The position numbers were made by a program, and so were the translations under genes. This document shows positions 55,448-64,000 of a DNA stretch of 64,000 nt, one piece after another; within the stretch, counting starts at the first letter, position 1; each line of letters starts with the position of its first letter. The stretch is taken from positions 1,736,001 through 1,800,000 of the forward strand of contig NZ_CP087196.1 of NCBI RefSeq assembly GCF_024749285.1. Reading direction: 5' to 3'. The notes beneath the pieces were generated by a model. The model saw only the letters and a list, made by a program, of their open reading frames with translations, searched no databases and had not been told where the DNA came from. The stretch comes from Pseudomonas sp. B21-015 (GTDB taxonomy: Bacteria > Pseudomonadota > Gammaproteobacteria > Pseudomonadales > Pseudomonadaceae).

Positions 55448-56298
55448 GCAGTGTCGTTGAAGAAGTTCGCCTGAGCCTGCCGCATATCGAGTTGGCGGCG
55501 CACCTGTTCGGGCCCGAGGACGGCTTGCCGGTGATCGCCTTGCACGGCTGGCTGGACAACGCCAACAGCTTTGCCCGGCTGGCGCCGAAGCTCAAGGGCT
55601 TGCGCATCGTCGCGCTGGACATGGCCGGGCACGGTCACTCGGGGCATCGGCCGAACGGCGCCGGTTATGCGCTGTGGGACTACGCCCACGACGTGTTGCA
55701 AGTGGCCGAGCAGTTGGGATGGCAGCGTTTTGCGCTGCTGGGGCATTCCCTGGGGGCGATCGTCTCGCTGGTGGTGGCCGGGTCGTTGCCGGAGCGGGTG
55801 ACTCACTTGGCGTTGATCGACGGCATCATTCCTCCTACGGACAAAGGCGAAAATGCCGCCGAGCGCATGGGCATGGCCCTGCAAGCGCAGCTGGATCTGC
55901 GGGAAAAACGCAAACCGGTCTACAACACCCTCGACCGGGCCATCGAAGCGCGCATGAAAGGCTTGGTGGCGGTCAGTCGCGAAGCCGCCGAATTGCTGGC
56001 TCAGCGCGGCTTGATGCCGGTGCCGGGCGGTTACACCTGGCGCACCGACAACCGCCTGACCCTTCCATCGCCGTTACGTCTGACCACTGAACAGGCGATG
56101 GCTTTCGTCCAGCGCGTCAGTTGTCCTGCACAGCTGGTGGTCGCGGCTGACGGCATGCTCGCCAAACACCCCGAGTTGCTGGAGCGTCTACCCTTTAGCC
56201 GTGAACAGTTGCCTGGCGGCCATCATTTGCACCTGAATGACGAACCCGGTGCCGACCTTGTCGCAGACTGTTTCAATCGGTTCTTCGCCGTTCCTTGA
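55444..56298 (+). CDS. Alpha/beta hydrolase (second of a tandem pair)
   Basis: The 284-residue product has oxyanion motif [12 protein letters not shown], nucleophile elbow [11 protein letters not shown] (serine near residue 101), and histidine in [11 protein letters not shown]. It is not a recent duplicate of the upstream hydrolase; the two differ throughout. The 4-nt overlap indicates translation as a pair. Esterase or lipase-like activity is likely; substrate unknown. Confidence 0.85.
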   Translation: MSSVVEEVRLSLPHIELAAHLFGPEDGLPVIALHGWLDNANSFARLAPKLKGLRIVALDMAGHGHSGHRPNGAGYALWDYAHDVLQVAEQLGWQRFALLGHSLGAIVSLVVAGSLPERVTHLALIDGIIPPTDKGENAAERMGMALQAQLDLREKRKPVYNTLDRAIEARMKGLVAVSREAAELLAQRGLMPVPGGYTWRTDNRLTLPSPLRLTTEQAMAFVQRVSCPAQLVVAADGMLAKHPELLERLPFSREQLPGGHHLHLNDEPGADLVADCFNRFFAVP

Positions 56299-56348
56299 CT
56301 TGCGCCGGGCAACTGTCGAGGCTGGGCGGGTTGAAATGGGAGACAACC

Positions 56349-57008
56349 ATGATAGATCTGTACACCGCAGCGACCCCGAATGGCCACAAGGTCTCTATCG
56401 TGCTCGAGGAACTCGGCCTGCCCTACACGGTGCATGCCTTGAGTTTCGACAAAAAGGAACAGAAGTCCGAGGACTTCCTCAAGATCAATCCCAATGGCCG
56501 GATTCCGGCGATTGTCGACCGCGCCCATGGCGATTTCGCTGTGTTCGAATCCGGCGCAATTCTGATTTACCTCGCCGAGATGACCGGCAAACTGCTGCCC
56601 CAGGACCCGAAAGGGCGCTCGGTAGTGTTGCAGTGGCTGATGTTCCAGATGGGCGGCATCGGCCCGATGCAGGGCCAGGCCAACGTGTTTTTCCGCTATT
56701 TCCCGGAAAAACTCCAGGGTGCCATCGACCGTTATCAACATGAAACCCGGCGCTTGTATGAAGTGCTCGACACGCGTCTGCAAGCCGTGGAGTTTCTGGC
56801 GGGAGAGTACAGCATTGCCGACATCGCGACCTTTCCGTGGATCCGTGGCCACGACTGGTCCGGTGTCTCGGTGGACGGCTTGCCGGCCTTGCAACGCTGG
56901 ATAGCCACCCTGGAGGCGCGCCCTGCGGTGCAGCGTGGTTTGCTGGTGCCCGAGCGCATCGATGATGCCAGCATCATCAAAGGTGCCCAGGCCATGTTGA
57001 TCCGATGA
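56349..57008 (+). CDS. Glutathione S-transferase (YfcG/YghU-like)
   Basis: The 219-residue protein has an N-terminal thioredoxin fold ([22 protein letters not shown]), the [12 protein letters not shown] cis-proline segment and [12 protein letters not shown] glutathione site, and a helical C-terminal domain ([10 protein letters not shown]). NG replaces the catalytic Ser/Cys position, as in YfcG-type disulfide-bond oxidoreductases. GGGAGAC precedes the ATG. It overlaps the DUF4892 gene by 4 nt. Confidence 0.88.
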   Translation: MIDLYTAATPNGHKVSIVLEELGLPYTVHALSFDKKEQKSEDFLKINPNGRIPAIVDRAHGDFAVFESGAILIYLAEMTGKLLPQDPKGRSVVLQWLMFQMGGIGPMQGQANVFFRYFPEKLQGAIDRYQHETRRLYEVLDTRLQAVEFLAGEYSIADIATFPWIRGHDWSGVSVDGLPALQRWIATLEARPAVQRGLLVPERIDDASIIKGAQAMLIR

Positions 57009-57823
57009 GCCTATCCATGCGTTCACTCACTCTGCTGGCACTATGCACTTTCAGTCCCTGGTTATTGGCCGCTGATATCCCGGGCAGTCAGGATCTGCCG
57101 ATCGTGCCGCGCATGACCGATGCACAGATCGTCGACTATCGCCCGACGGTTGAGCTCGAGCGGATTTACCCGCTGGGTTCGATCCGCAAGATCAGCGGTC
57201 AGTTGCGCTTCGACGGCCAGGTCACCGCTCGGGGGCAAACCACTTCGGTCACCTACGAATTGCCACCGGAGCATGCCTCCACTGAGGCCTTCACCGCCGC
57301 CCGCGAAGCCTTGCAGAAGCAGGGCGCCGAACTGTTGTTCTGGTGCCAGGCCCGGGATTGTGGCGAAAGCAGCCTGTGGGCCAATGAAGTCTTCGGCAAC
57401 GCCAAGCTGTATGGCGCCGATAATGAACAGGCTTATTTGCTGCTGCGTCTGGCGGCCCCTCAAGACAACACACTGGTGGCGCTTTACAGCATCACTCGCG
57501 GTAATCGCAGGGCCTATCTGCACGTCGAGCAGTTCGACGCCGCCGCGCCGCTGGGTAATTTGTTGCCGACGTCCGCGACGTTGCTGCGCCAGCTCAAAAG
57601 CACCGGGAAACTCGATTTCCCCAAACTCGGCGGTGACCCTGACGACACCTGGCTGCGTTTGATTTCCCGGGGCCTGAACCTGGACACCACGTTGCGGGTC
57701 GGCGTTTCGGGGCCCAATGCCGAAGCCTGGCGCCAGGCGCTGATCGGCCAGGGCGTGCGCACGGCGCGGATGGAAACCGGCAGCGTCGAAGGCTCTGGCC
57801 TGCACTTCGAATTGTTGCGATAA
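57005..57823 (+). CDS. DUF4892 exported protein
   Basis: The 272-residue product has a signal peptide ([22 protein letters not shown], cleaved near residue 23) and the DUF4892 pattern: [65 protein letters not shown] cysteine pair in CQARDC may form a disulfide. Start overlaps the GST stop (ATGA). Function unknown; the family often carries a C-terminal domain resembling OmpA-type regions, which is absent here. Confidence 0.82.
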   Translation: MSLSMRSLTLLALCTFSPWLLAADIPGSQDLPIVPRMTDAQIVDYRPTVELERIYPLGSIRKISGQLRFDGQVTARGQTTSVTYELPPEHASTEAFTAAREALQKQGAELLFWCQARDCGESSLWANEVFGNAKLYGADNEQAYLLLRLAAPQDNTLVALYSITRGNRRAYLHVEQFDAAAPLGNLLPTSATLLRQLKSTGKLDFPKLGGDPDDTWLRLISRGLNLDTTLRVGVSGPNAEAWRQALIGQGVRTARMETGSVEGSGLHFELLR

Positions 57824-57831
57824 GCTCATTC

Positions 57832-57856
57832 GGCGAACGCGTTCTGCGCGTTCGCC
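57832..57856 (+). other. Strong hairpin between DUF4892 and AI-2E-type genes
   Basis: GGCGAACGCG-TTCTG-CGCGTTCGCC is a perfect 10-bp stem 8 nt after the DUF4892 stop. No T-run follows, so it may be an mRNA-stabilising structure or a rho-assisted end rather than a terminator. Confidence 0.5.
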
Positions 57857-57904
57857 TACGCTTTGCTGACTGACTTTTTCGGCTGACTTTTTTCAGGATC
57901 TTAC

Positions 57905-58960
57905 ATGCTCAATAATGATCGGCTGTTGGTGCAGATCCTGCTCCTGGTGCTGTTTGGCGCGAGTTTATGGGTGATGGCGCCATTCTGGTCGGCGCTGTTC
58001 TGGGGCGCGGTGCTGGCGTTTGCCAGTTGGCCGCTGATGCGTCTGTTGACCCGTTGGCTCAATGGTCGTGAATCCCTGGCGGCGCTATTGCTGACGCTCG
58101 GCTGGATGATATTGGTGGCGGTACCGCTGGTATGGCTGGGGTTCAATCTGGCGGATCACGTGCGCGATGCCACGGCGTTCATCAAGGATGTGCAAGTCGA
58201 TGGTCTGCCTGAAGCACCGGTCTGGCTGGGCGGTATTCCCCTGGTCGGCGAGCGGTTGGTGGGGATCTGGAACAGCATCGATCAGCAAGGCGCGGCGATG
58301 ATGCTGGCGATCAAGCCTTATCTGGGGCAGGTCGGTAACTGGTTGCTGGCGCGCAGTGCGCAGATTGGCGGCGGGATTCTAGAGCTGACGCTGAGTATTG
58401 TTTTCGTGTTCTTTTTCTACCGGGACGGGCCGCGTCTGGCGGTGTTTGTCCATGGGTTGCTGGAGCGGCTGATTGGTGAGCGCGCCGGGTATTACATCGA
58501 CCTGGTGGCGGGTACCGTGCAGCGGGTGGTCAATGGGGTGATCGGTACAGCGGCGGCTCAGGCGGTGCTGGCGTTGATCGGCTTCCTGATTGCCGGCGTG
58601 CCTGGGGCGTTGGTGCTGGGGATTGTGACGTTTTTGCTGAGCCTGATTCCGATGGGACCGCCGCTGGTGTGGATTCCGGCCACGGCCTGGTTGGCCTGGA
58701 AGGGCGAGTACGGCATGGCGGTGTTCCTCGGGATTTGGGGGACATTCATTATCAGCGGGGTCGACAACGTGCTTAAGCCGTACCTGATCAGTCGGGGCGG
58801 GAATTTGCCGTTGGTGATTGTGTTGCTCGGGGTGTTTGGCGGGTTGATTGCGTTTGGGTTTATCGGGTTGTTCATTGGTCCGACGTTGCTGGCCGTGGCT
58901 TACAGCCTGCTGACCGATTGGAGCAAGAGCCAGGCTCGGGTTGAAGATCGCCGGCCCTGA
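57905..58960 (+). CDS. AI-2E transporter family (PerM-like) membrane protein
   Basis: The 351-residue product has eight or so hydrophobic helices, with the family's periplasmic-type central stretch (about residues 75-150) and the C-terminal block PYLISRGGNLPLVIVLLGVFGG. Members export diverse solutes; the AI-2 name is historical, and no autoinducer role is implied here. ATG follows a TTCAGGA-type site 82 nt after the DUF4892 stop, across a hairpin. Confidence 0.85.
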   Translation: MLNNDRLLVQILLLVLFGASLWVMAPFWSALFWGAVLAFASWPLMRLLTRWLNGRESLAALLLTLGWMILVAVPLVWLGFNLADHVRDATAFIKDVQVDGLPEAPVWLGGIPLVGERLVGIWNSIDQQGAAMMLAIKPYLGQVGNWLLARSAQIGGGILELTLSIVFVFFFYRDGPRLAVFVHGLLERLIGERAGYYIDLVAGTVQRVVNGVIGTAAAQAVLALIGFLIAGVPGALVLGIVTFLLSLIPMGPPLVWIPATAWLAWKGEYGMAVFLGIWGTFIISGVDNVLKPYLISRGGNLPLVIVLLGVFGGLIAFGFIGLFIGPTLLAVAYSLLTDWSKSQARVEDRRP

Positions 58961-58986
58961 GGTTTTTTGTTGGGGTTTGCGGGCTC

Positions 58987-59079
58987 TTCGCGGGCAAGCC
59001 CGCTCCCACACTGGTTTTGGGTTGGTCACTAACAGTGTGATCAACGCCGATCAACGGTGGGAGCGGGCTTGCCCGCGAA
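58987..59079. repeat. REP doublet, family A
   Basis: TTCGCGGGCAAGCCCGCTCC and GGGAGCGGGCTTGCCCGCGAA as an inverted pair between convergent genes. Confidence 0.9.
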
Positions 59080-59114
59080 ACGGACGACACGGTCTGTCAG
59101 ACTGAACGCCTGAC

Positions 59115-59972
59115 TCAGGTCGCGACGTTCAGGTGTTTGCCCACGGTCGCCACGTTGTCGAGCGAGTACTGCTTGCTCAGGTTGGCGATCATTTTGTTCA
59201 GGGCTTCGGTCACGTTGAACGGGTCGGTGGAGCTGTCGGTGCTTTGCTCACGGCCGGCTTGCAAGGCGGCTTTCAGTTCATCGCTGCTGACGCCATCGCT
59301 GCTGTCGCTATCGAGCGCTTTGAGCAGCGCGGCGCTGGTGTCGGTGTTGGTGTTGGTCGATGAGGTGCTGTCGCTGGCCAGGGCGCTGCTCAGTTCCGTG
59401 GCCGTGACACTGCCATCGCTGTCGGCATCGAGTTGGCTGAACAGTTCTTCGCTGGACACCTGTTGAGGTGGCGGCGGCGGTGGGGTCAGGCTGGCGGCGA
59501 GTTCGTCCTGGCTGACGGTACCGTCTTCGTTCTTGTCCAGGGCCGAGAAGATTTCCGCGCTGTCGGCCGTACTGCCGGCGTTGGTCAGACCGCTGCTCAG
59601 TTCATCGCTGCTGATGGCGCCGTCACTGTCTGAGTCCAGGGCGCTGATCAGCGCATCGGCCAGTTCGGTGTTCGGTGCCTGATCGCCCGGCGGCGGTGGT
59701 GGAGGGGCCATCGCGGCCATTTCCTCGCTGCTCAGGCTGCCGCTTTCGTCGCTGTCCAGGTCACTGAAGTTCTTGCTCAGGGTGACCAGCAGACCGTCGT
59801 CGGATTTCTGTGACAGGGCGCTCTTGAGCTCGTCCTGGTCCACCGCGCCGTTACTGTTGCTGTCGAGTTTGGCGAGCAGTTCTTTCTGGAATTGCTGGCT
59901 GCGAGCGCTGTTGGTGGAGGTGGTGCTGCTGGTACTGGTATAGCTCGTGTAGTTGCTGACACTACCGATCAT
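59115..59972 (-). CDS. Six-EF-hand acidic protein (XopAW-like family)
   Basis: The 285-residue product has six EF-hand loops: DSNSNGAVDQDE, DSDESGSLSSEE, DSDSDGAISSDE, DKNEDGTVSQDE, DADSDGSVTATE and DSDSSDGVSSDE. They are separated by Ser/Thr-rich linkers and two six-proline runs. The last loop has one residue shifted and may bind calcium poorly. An N-terminal Ser/Thr/Tyr-rich segment replaces a signal peptide, so export, if any, would be non-classical. The ATG at 59972 follows AAGGAG by 8 nt. Resemblance to type III effector XopAW is by family name only. Confidence 0.85.
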   Translation of the reverse strand: MIGSVSNYTSYTSTSSTTSTNSARSQQFQKELLAKLDSNSNGAVDQDELKSALSQKSDDGLLVTLSKNFSDLDSDESGSLSSEEMAAMAPPPPPPGDQAPNTELADALISALDSDSDGAISSDELSSGLTNAGSTADSAEIFSALDKNEDGTVSQDELAASLTPPPPPPQQVSSEELFSQLDADSDGSVTATELSSALASDSTSSTNTNTDTSAALLKALDSDSSDGVSSDELKAALQAGREQSTDSSTDPFNVTEALNKMIANLSKQYSLDNVATVGKHLNVAT

Positions 59973-60057
59973 TGTGCTCACTCCTTGGAATGGGAAACCG
60001 GTGGGTGCACCGGCCTATGCAGCCTCAAGGGGCAAGTTATCGTGGGTATATGGGATT

Positions 60058-60073
60058 TGTACCGATTGGTACA
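60058..60073. promoter_or_regulatory. Perfect 16-bp palindrome upstream of the EF-hand gene
   Basis: TGTACC-GATT-GGTACA is a perfect inverted repeat about 90 bp upstream of the EF-hand gene start, in the gap before the two-component genes. It looks like a dimeric repressor or activator site. No regulator could be assigned. Confidence 0.45.
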
Positions 60074-60120
60074 CACACAAATATCGGGCCGGCATCAAAT
60101 CCTGTGGGAGTCGTTGTGGC

Positions 60121-61176
60121 TCAGAGGCGCGGCAGGCGGATGACCGCCGTGAGACCACCGCCGGGGGTTTCTTCCAGGCTCAATTGCCCTCCCAGACGCT
60201 CCGCTGCTTCCCTGGCGATGGTCATGCCCAGACCGACGCCGCCGGAGTTGCGATTGCGCGAGCCTTCCAGACGAAAGAACGGTTCGAACACCGCCTCACG
60301 TTTATCCGCCGCGATACCCGGGCCATGGTCGATGACCCGGATCACCAGCTCCTCGCGGCTGTCCTCAAGCGTAATCAGCGCGTCCCCGGCATAACGCAGA
60401 GCGTTATCCAGCAGGTTGTTGACGCACGAGCGCAAGGCCATCGGCTGCACCTGCAACGGGGCGCAATGACCGCTGCTCTGGACGTCGGCGCCCTGGTCCT
60501 GAGCGTTTTCGCTCAGGGATTCGACCAGCGCTTGCACGTCCATCCATTGTGGCGCTTCGCTGGTGCGCTGTTCGTGCAGGTAAGTGAGGGTGGAATCGAG
60601 CATGCCGATCATGTCGTCCAGGTCCTGACGCATCTGGCCTTGCAGCTTGTCGTCGTCGATCTGTTCCAGCCGCAGTTTGAGCCGCGACAGCGGCGTGCGC
60701 AGGTCATGGGACACTGCGCCGAGCATTCGCGAGCGCTGCTGCATCTGTTCCAGAATGCGTTTCTGCATCAGGTTGAAGGTGTGCGCCGCTTGGCGCGCTT
60801 CCCGTGGACCGGACTCATCCAGGGGCGGACTGTCGAGATTTTCACTCAGGCGTTCGGCGGCGTCGCTCAGGCGCTGAATCGGGCGGGTCAACAGCTTGGC
60901 GCCGTACCAGGCCGCGATGATCAGCGAGACAAGCTGAAAGGTCAGCGGCACGAGTGGCCCGCCGAACCATGGCCGTGGCGGCCGGTTGTCGAAGCGTGGG
61001 GCCATTGGCGGGCGTTGTCCGTCGAAGCGCTCGGAAAACTCCGACGGCGGTGGGGGAGGCGGAGGGGGTGGCCCATAATGTTTGAACCATAAAAACGCTA
61101 ACAAATGCGCCAGTACGATCGCCAGCAGCAGCACGCCAAACAGGCGGCCGAACAGCGTATCGAAGCGCGCACGCAT
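60121..61176 (-). CDS. Sensor histidine kinase with poly-proline periplasmic loop
   Basis: The 351-residue kinase has a first helix at residues 8-31, a short periplasmic loop (about 32-75) with nine consecutive prolines, a second helix near 78-92, HAMP, HisKA H157 in GAVSHDLRTPLSRL, and an ATPase domain with NNLLDNALRY, DHGPG and GVGLGMTI. The tiny Pro/Arg/Asp-rich sensor loop suggests sensing through the membrane or a partner rather than a folded domain. It overlaps its response regulator by 1 nt (TGATG). Confidence 0.88.
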   Translation of the reverse strand: MRARFDTLFGRLFGVLLLAIVLAHLLAFLWFKHYGPPPPPPPPPSEFSERFDGQRPPMAPRFDNRPPRPWFGGPLVPLTFQLVSLIIAAWYGAKLLTRPIQRLSDAAERLSENLDSPPLDESGPREARQAAHTFNLMQKRILEQMQQRSRMLGAVSHDLRTPLSRLKLRLEQIDDDKLQGQMRQDLDDMIGMLDSTLTYLHEQRTSEAPQWMDVQALVESLSENAQDQGADVQSSGHCAPLQVQPMALRSCVNNLLDNALRYAGDALITLEDSREELVIRVIDHGPGIAADKREAVFEPFFRLEGSRNRNSGGVGLGMTIAREAAERLGGQLSLEETPGGGLTAVIRLPRL

Positions 61177-61946
61177 CAGCCGATGTCTCGTGCGTCGAAC
61201 AGATAACCCTCGCCGCGAACGGTCTTGATCAGCTGTGGGGCTTTCGGGTCGTCACCGAGTTTCTGGCGCAGGCGCGACACCAGCAAATCGATGCTGCGAT
61301 CAAACGCTTCGATCGAGCGACCACGAGCGGCGTCCAACAGCTGTTCGCGGCTGAGCACCCGGCGCGGACGTTCGATGAACACCCAGAGCAAGCGGAATTC
61401 GGCGTTGGACAGCGGCACCACCAGGCCATCAGCGGCGATCAACTGGCGCAGCACACTGTTCAGCCGCCAGGTGTCGAAGCGAATGTTCGCACGCTGTTCG
61501 GTGCGGTCGTCGCGCACCCGACGCAGAATGGTCTGAATCCGCGCGACCAGTTCCCGCGGTTCGAATGGCTTGGCCATGTAGTCGTCGGCACCCAGTTCCA
61601 GGCCGATGATCCGGTCGGTGGGTTCGCAGCGGGCGGTGAGCATCAGGATCGGGATGTCCGATTCAGCGCGCAGCCAGCGGCACAGCGACAAACCGTCTTC
61701 GCCGGGCAGCATCAGGTCGAGCACCACCACGTCGTAATGCTCGGCTTGCAGCGCCTGACGCATGGCGGCGCCATCGGTGACGCCGCTGGCGTGGATATTG
61801 AACCGGGCCAGGTAATCGATCATCAGCTCGCGGATCGGGACGTCATCGTCGACGATCAGGGCGCGAATGCTCCAGCGTTTATCATCGGCCGGCGCTTTTT
61901 GATCGTCGTTCAGAGGTGCTGGGGAGTTGTGCATGCGTGCGTTCAT
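61176..61946 (-). CDS. OmpR-family response regulator
   Basis: The 256-residue product has an unusual N-terminal extension of about 27 residues, then a receiver with VDDD and phospho-acceptor D77 in VLDLMLPGEDG, and an OmpR-type winged helix (NAEFRLLWVFIE, VRGEGYLF). A second methionine (MHNSPAPL) offers an alternative start at residue 5. It heads the operon with the poly-proline kinase. Targets unknown. Confidence 0.87.
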   Translation of the reverse strand: MNARMHNSPAPLNDDQKAPADDKRWSIRALIVDDDVPIRELMIDYLARFNIHASGVTDGAAMRQALQAEHYDVVVLDLMLPGEDGLSLCRWLRAESDIPILMLTARCEPTDRIIGLELGADDYMAKPFEPRELVARIQTILRRVRDDRTEQRANIRFDTWRLNSVLRQLIAADGLVVPLSNAEFRLLWVFIERPRRVLSREQLLDAARGRSIEAFDRSIDLLVSRLRQKLGDDPKAPQLIKTVRGEGYLFDARDIG

Positions 61947-62226
61947 CTGCCAGGTAGGCTGCCAACCACAAAGATAGGCTGCGAGGTTGTGGCTTCAGCA
62001 TAGGCGTCCGGCCGTGAGGCGGGAAGTGCTGTAGGACCTGTTGCGGCTGCCGAGGGTAGCGTTGAAGGGTGTTGTGGGCGTGTCGTGTATGTATCGGGCT
62101 CGACACAATTGGTGAAAGGACTAGTCTTGGCTGAGCCGACTCGACGATTTACCGATCATCGGGTCCCGCAGCGTCGCTGGTTCCGCTACAATGCGCGCCG
62201 ATTTCGACTTGCCTGAGAGCCCACTC

Positions 62227-62925
62227 ATGTCCGCCTGCCAGACGCCTATTATCGTCGCCCTGGATTTCCCCTCCCGTGACGCCGCACTGAAGCTGGCCGA
62301 TCAACTGGACCCGAAGCTGTGCCGGGTCAAAGTCGGTAAAGAACTGTTCACCAGTTGCGCTTCGGAAATCGTCGGCACCTTGCGCGACAAGGGTTTCGAA
62401 GTGTTCCTGGACCTCAAGTTCCACGACATCCCGAACACCACCGCCATGGCCGTCAAGGCCTCCGCGGAAATGGGCGTGTGGATGGTCAACGTGCACTGCT
62501 CCGGCGGCCTGCGCATGATGGCTGCGTGCCGCGAGGTGCTCGATCAGCGCACCGGCCCGAAACCGCTGTTGATCGGCGTGACCGTGCTGACCAGTATGGA
62601 ACGTGAGGATCTGGCGGGTATCGGCCTGGACATCGAGCCGCAGGAGCAGGTGCTGCGCCTGGCCGCGTTGGCAGAAAAAGCCGGGATGGACGGTCTGGTC
62701 TGCTCGGCCCTCGAAGCCCAGGCCTTGAAAGCCGCTCACCCGTCGCTGCAACTGGTGACCCCGGGGATTCGCCCGGCGGGCAGTGCTCAGGACGATCAGC
62801 GCCGCATCCTGACCCCGCGTCAGGCGCTGGATGCCGGTTCCGACTACCTGGTGATCGGTCGTCCGATCAGCCAGGCGGCGGATCCGGCGAAGGCGTTGGC
62901 CGCCGTCGTCGCAGAACTCGCTTAA
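62227..62925 (+). CDS. pyrF: Orotidine 5'-phosphate decarboxylase
   Basis: PyrF decarboxylates OMP to UMP, the last step of pyrimidine synthesis. The 232-residue barrel has the catalytic D-K-x-x-D motif in [13 protein letters not shown], the IVALDFPS N-terminal strand, and the C-terminal phosphate loop [13 protein letters not shown]. The start [13 protein letters not shown] matches family length; the frame is open 12 codons further upstream over the likely -10 (TACAAT, 62187). Confidence 0.96.
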   Translation: MSACQTPIIVALDFPSRDAALKLADQLDPKLCRVKVGKELFTSCASEIVGTLRDKGFEVFLDLKFHDIPNTTAMAVKASAEMGVWMVNVHCSGGLRMMAACREVLDQRTGPKPLLIGVTVLTSMEREDLAGIGLDIEPQEQVLRLAALAEKAGMDGLVCSALEAQALKAAHPSLQLVTPGIRPAGSAQDDQRRILTPRQALDAGSDYLVIGRPISQAADPAKALAAVVAELA

Positions 62926-62938
62926 ACGCCACTAAACC

Positions 62939-63027
62939 TGTGGGAGCGGGCTTGCCCGCGATAGCGGTGTATCAGAAACATTAATGTTGACTGACACGCC
63001 CCTATCGCGGGCAAGCCCGCTCCCACA
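62939..63027. repeat. REP doublet, family A
   Basis: TGTGGGAGCGGGCTTGCCCG and inverse around about 40 nt, between convergent pyrF and the oxidoreductase gene. Confidence 0.9.
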
Positions 63028-63055
63028 GGGTTTTGTGGTTTTTTCAGATATCGGG

Positions 63056-64000
63056 TTAAACCTTCAACACCAACTTCCCGAAATTCTCGCCGCTGAACAA
63101 CTTCATCAGCGTCTCCGGGAAGGTTTCCAGCCCTTCGACGATGTCTTCCTTGCTCTTGAGCTGCCCCTTGGCCATCCAGCCGGCCATTTCCTGCCCGGCA
63201 GCGGCGAACTGCGCGGCGTAATCCATCACCACGAAACCTTCCATCCGCGCGCGGTTGACCAGCAACGCCAGGTAGTTGGCCGGGCCTTTGACCGCTTCCT
63301 TGTTGTTGTACTGGCTGATGGCGCCGCAAATCACTACCCGCGCCTTCAGGTTCAGACGGCTCAGCACGGCATCGAGAATATCGCCGCCGACGTTATCGAA
63401 ATACACATCGACGCCTTTCGGGCACTCACGCTTGAGGCCGGCGTGTACGTCTTCGTTTTTGTAGTCGATGGCACCGTCAAAACCCAGCTCATCGATCAGG
63501 AACTTGCATTTGTCCGCGCCGCCGGCAATGCCGACCACCCGACAGCCTTTGATCTTGGCGATCTGCCCGGCGATGCTGCCCACCGCACCGGCCGCGCCCG
63601 ACAGCACGACGGTGTCGCCGGCCTTTGGCGCACCGACATCGAGCAGGGCGAAGTAGGCGGTCATCCCGGTCATGCCGAGCGCGGATAAATAGCGCGGCAG
63701 CGGTGCCAGTTTCGGATCGACCTTGTAGAAACCTCGTGGCTCGCCGAGGAAGTAATCCTGCACACCCAAGGCACCGTTGACGTAGTCACCCACTGCAAAG
63801 CCCGGATTGTTCGAGGCGATGACTTTGCCGACACCCAATGCACGCATGACTTCGCCAATGCCGACTGGCGGGATGTAGGACTTGCCCTCGTTCATCCAGC
63901 CACGCATGGCCGGGTCCAGGGACAGGTATTCGTTCTTGACCAGGATCTGACCCGCCGCCGGTTCGCCGACCGGTACTTCTTGATAGGTGAATGTCTCACG
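63056..64000 (-). CDS. NADP-dependent oxidoreductase (MDR family), cut at right edge
   Basis: A medium-chain reductase of the leukotriene B4 dehydrogenase/CurA type. The visible 314 residues run from the window edge through LSLDPAMRGWMNEGKSY, the ALGMTGMTAYFALLD block, the dinucleotide loop VVLSGAAGAVGSIAGQIAK, VYFDNVGGDILDAVL and the C-terminal FGKLVLKV. No zinc ligands are seen, as expected for this branch. Only a short N terminus is missing. Likely substrates are alpha,beta-unsaturated carbonyls. Confidence 0.9.
   Translation of the reverse strand, partial: RETFTYQEVPVGEPAAGQILVKNEYLSLDPAMRGWMNEGKSYIPPVGIGEVMRALGVGKVIASNNPGFAVGDYVNGALGVQDYFLGEPRGFYKVDPKLAPLPRYLSALGMTGMTAYFALLDVGAPKAGDTVVLSGAAGAVGSIAGQIAKIKGCRVVGIAGGADKCKFLIDELGFDGAIDYKNEDVHAGLKRECPKGVDVYFDNVGGDILDAVLSRLNLKARVVICGAISQYNNKEAVKGPANYLALLVNRARMEGFVVMDYAAQFAAAGQEMAGWMAKGQLKSKEDIVEGLETFPETLMKLFSGENFGKLVLKV

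Overview
The window is a chromosomal segment of a fluorescent Pseudomonas, most likely the P. fluorescens group. The DNA is GC-rich, the gene blocks match the P. aeruginosa layout (nrdA / two-component pair / pcpS / oprH-phoP-phoQ / dctA; ldhA-gacS / two-component pair / cysM-rlmD-relA-mazG; fabA-fabB / PA1611-like kinase), and the gaps between genes carry fluorescent-pseudomonad REP palindromes. No prophage, insertion sequence, CRISPR array, rRNA or tRNA gene was recognised. All identifications come from reading the sequence and recalling family features; no search was run.

Left end (1-9.3 kb): the start of flgA (minus strand, cut by the edge), then cheV-cheR and, behind a perfect sigma-54 promoter, flgBCDE. 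The flagellar genes stop at flgE and nrdA follows on the other strand, with a long promoter region holding a DnaA box and an NrdR-like palindrome. From 9.3 to 22.9 kb lie an RstA/RstB-like pair, the phosphopantetheinyl transferase pcpS, a dienelactone hydrolase, oprH-phoP-phoQ with a clear PhoP box, a DUF6124-type gene behind a highly structured leader, an AraC regulator divergent from a sigma-54-dependent dctA with tandem activator sites, a CaiB/BaiF CoA-transferase, sprT and a Yip1-like membrane protein.

Middle (23-41 kb): ttcA, a 3-methyladenine glycosylase, an arsC-wrbA-DUF2069 operon, a thioredoxin-like lipoprotein, small zinc-ribbon and META proteins, ldhA, gacS (H294, D717 and a C-terminal Hpt domain), a PirR/PirS-like pair, then cysM-rlmD, relA, mazG and a DUF2058 gene. 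This is translation and stringent-response housekeeping next to the GacS global regulator.

Right part (41-64 kb): fabA-fabB, a coupled TonB receptor / substrate-binding-like protein / hybrid kinase operon, gpsA-DUF4389-sixA, a 5'-truncated acyl-CoA synthetase remnant and a thioesterase, a large RHS/TccC-like protein with an internal deletion and compensated frame changes, two alpha/beta hydrolases, a GST, DUF4892 and AI-2E-family membrane proteins, a six-EF-hand acidic protein, an OmpR-type kinase pair, pyrF and a right-truncated NADP-dependent oxidoreductase.

Features most worth a second look are the folded leader of the DUF6124-type gene (16.7-16.95 kb), the receptor-binding protein-kinase operon, the rearranged RHS gene, three separate REP families, and several perfect unassigned palindromes upstream of genes.
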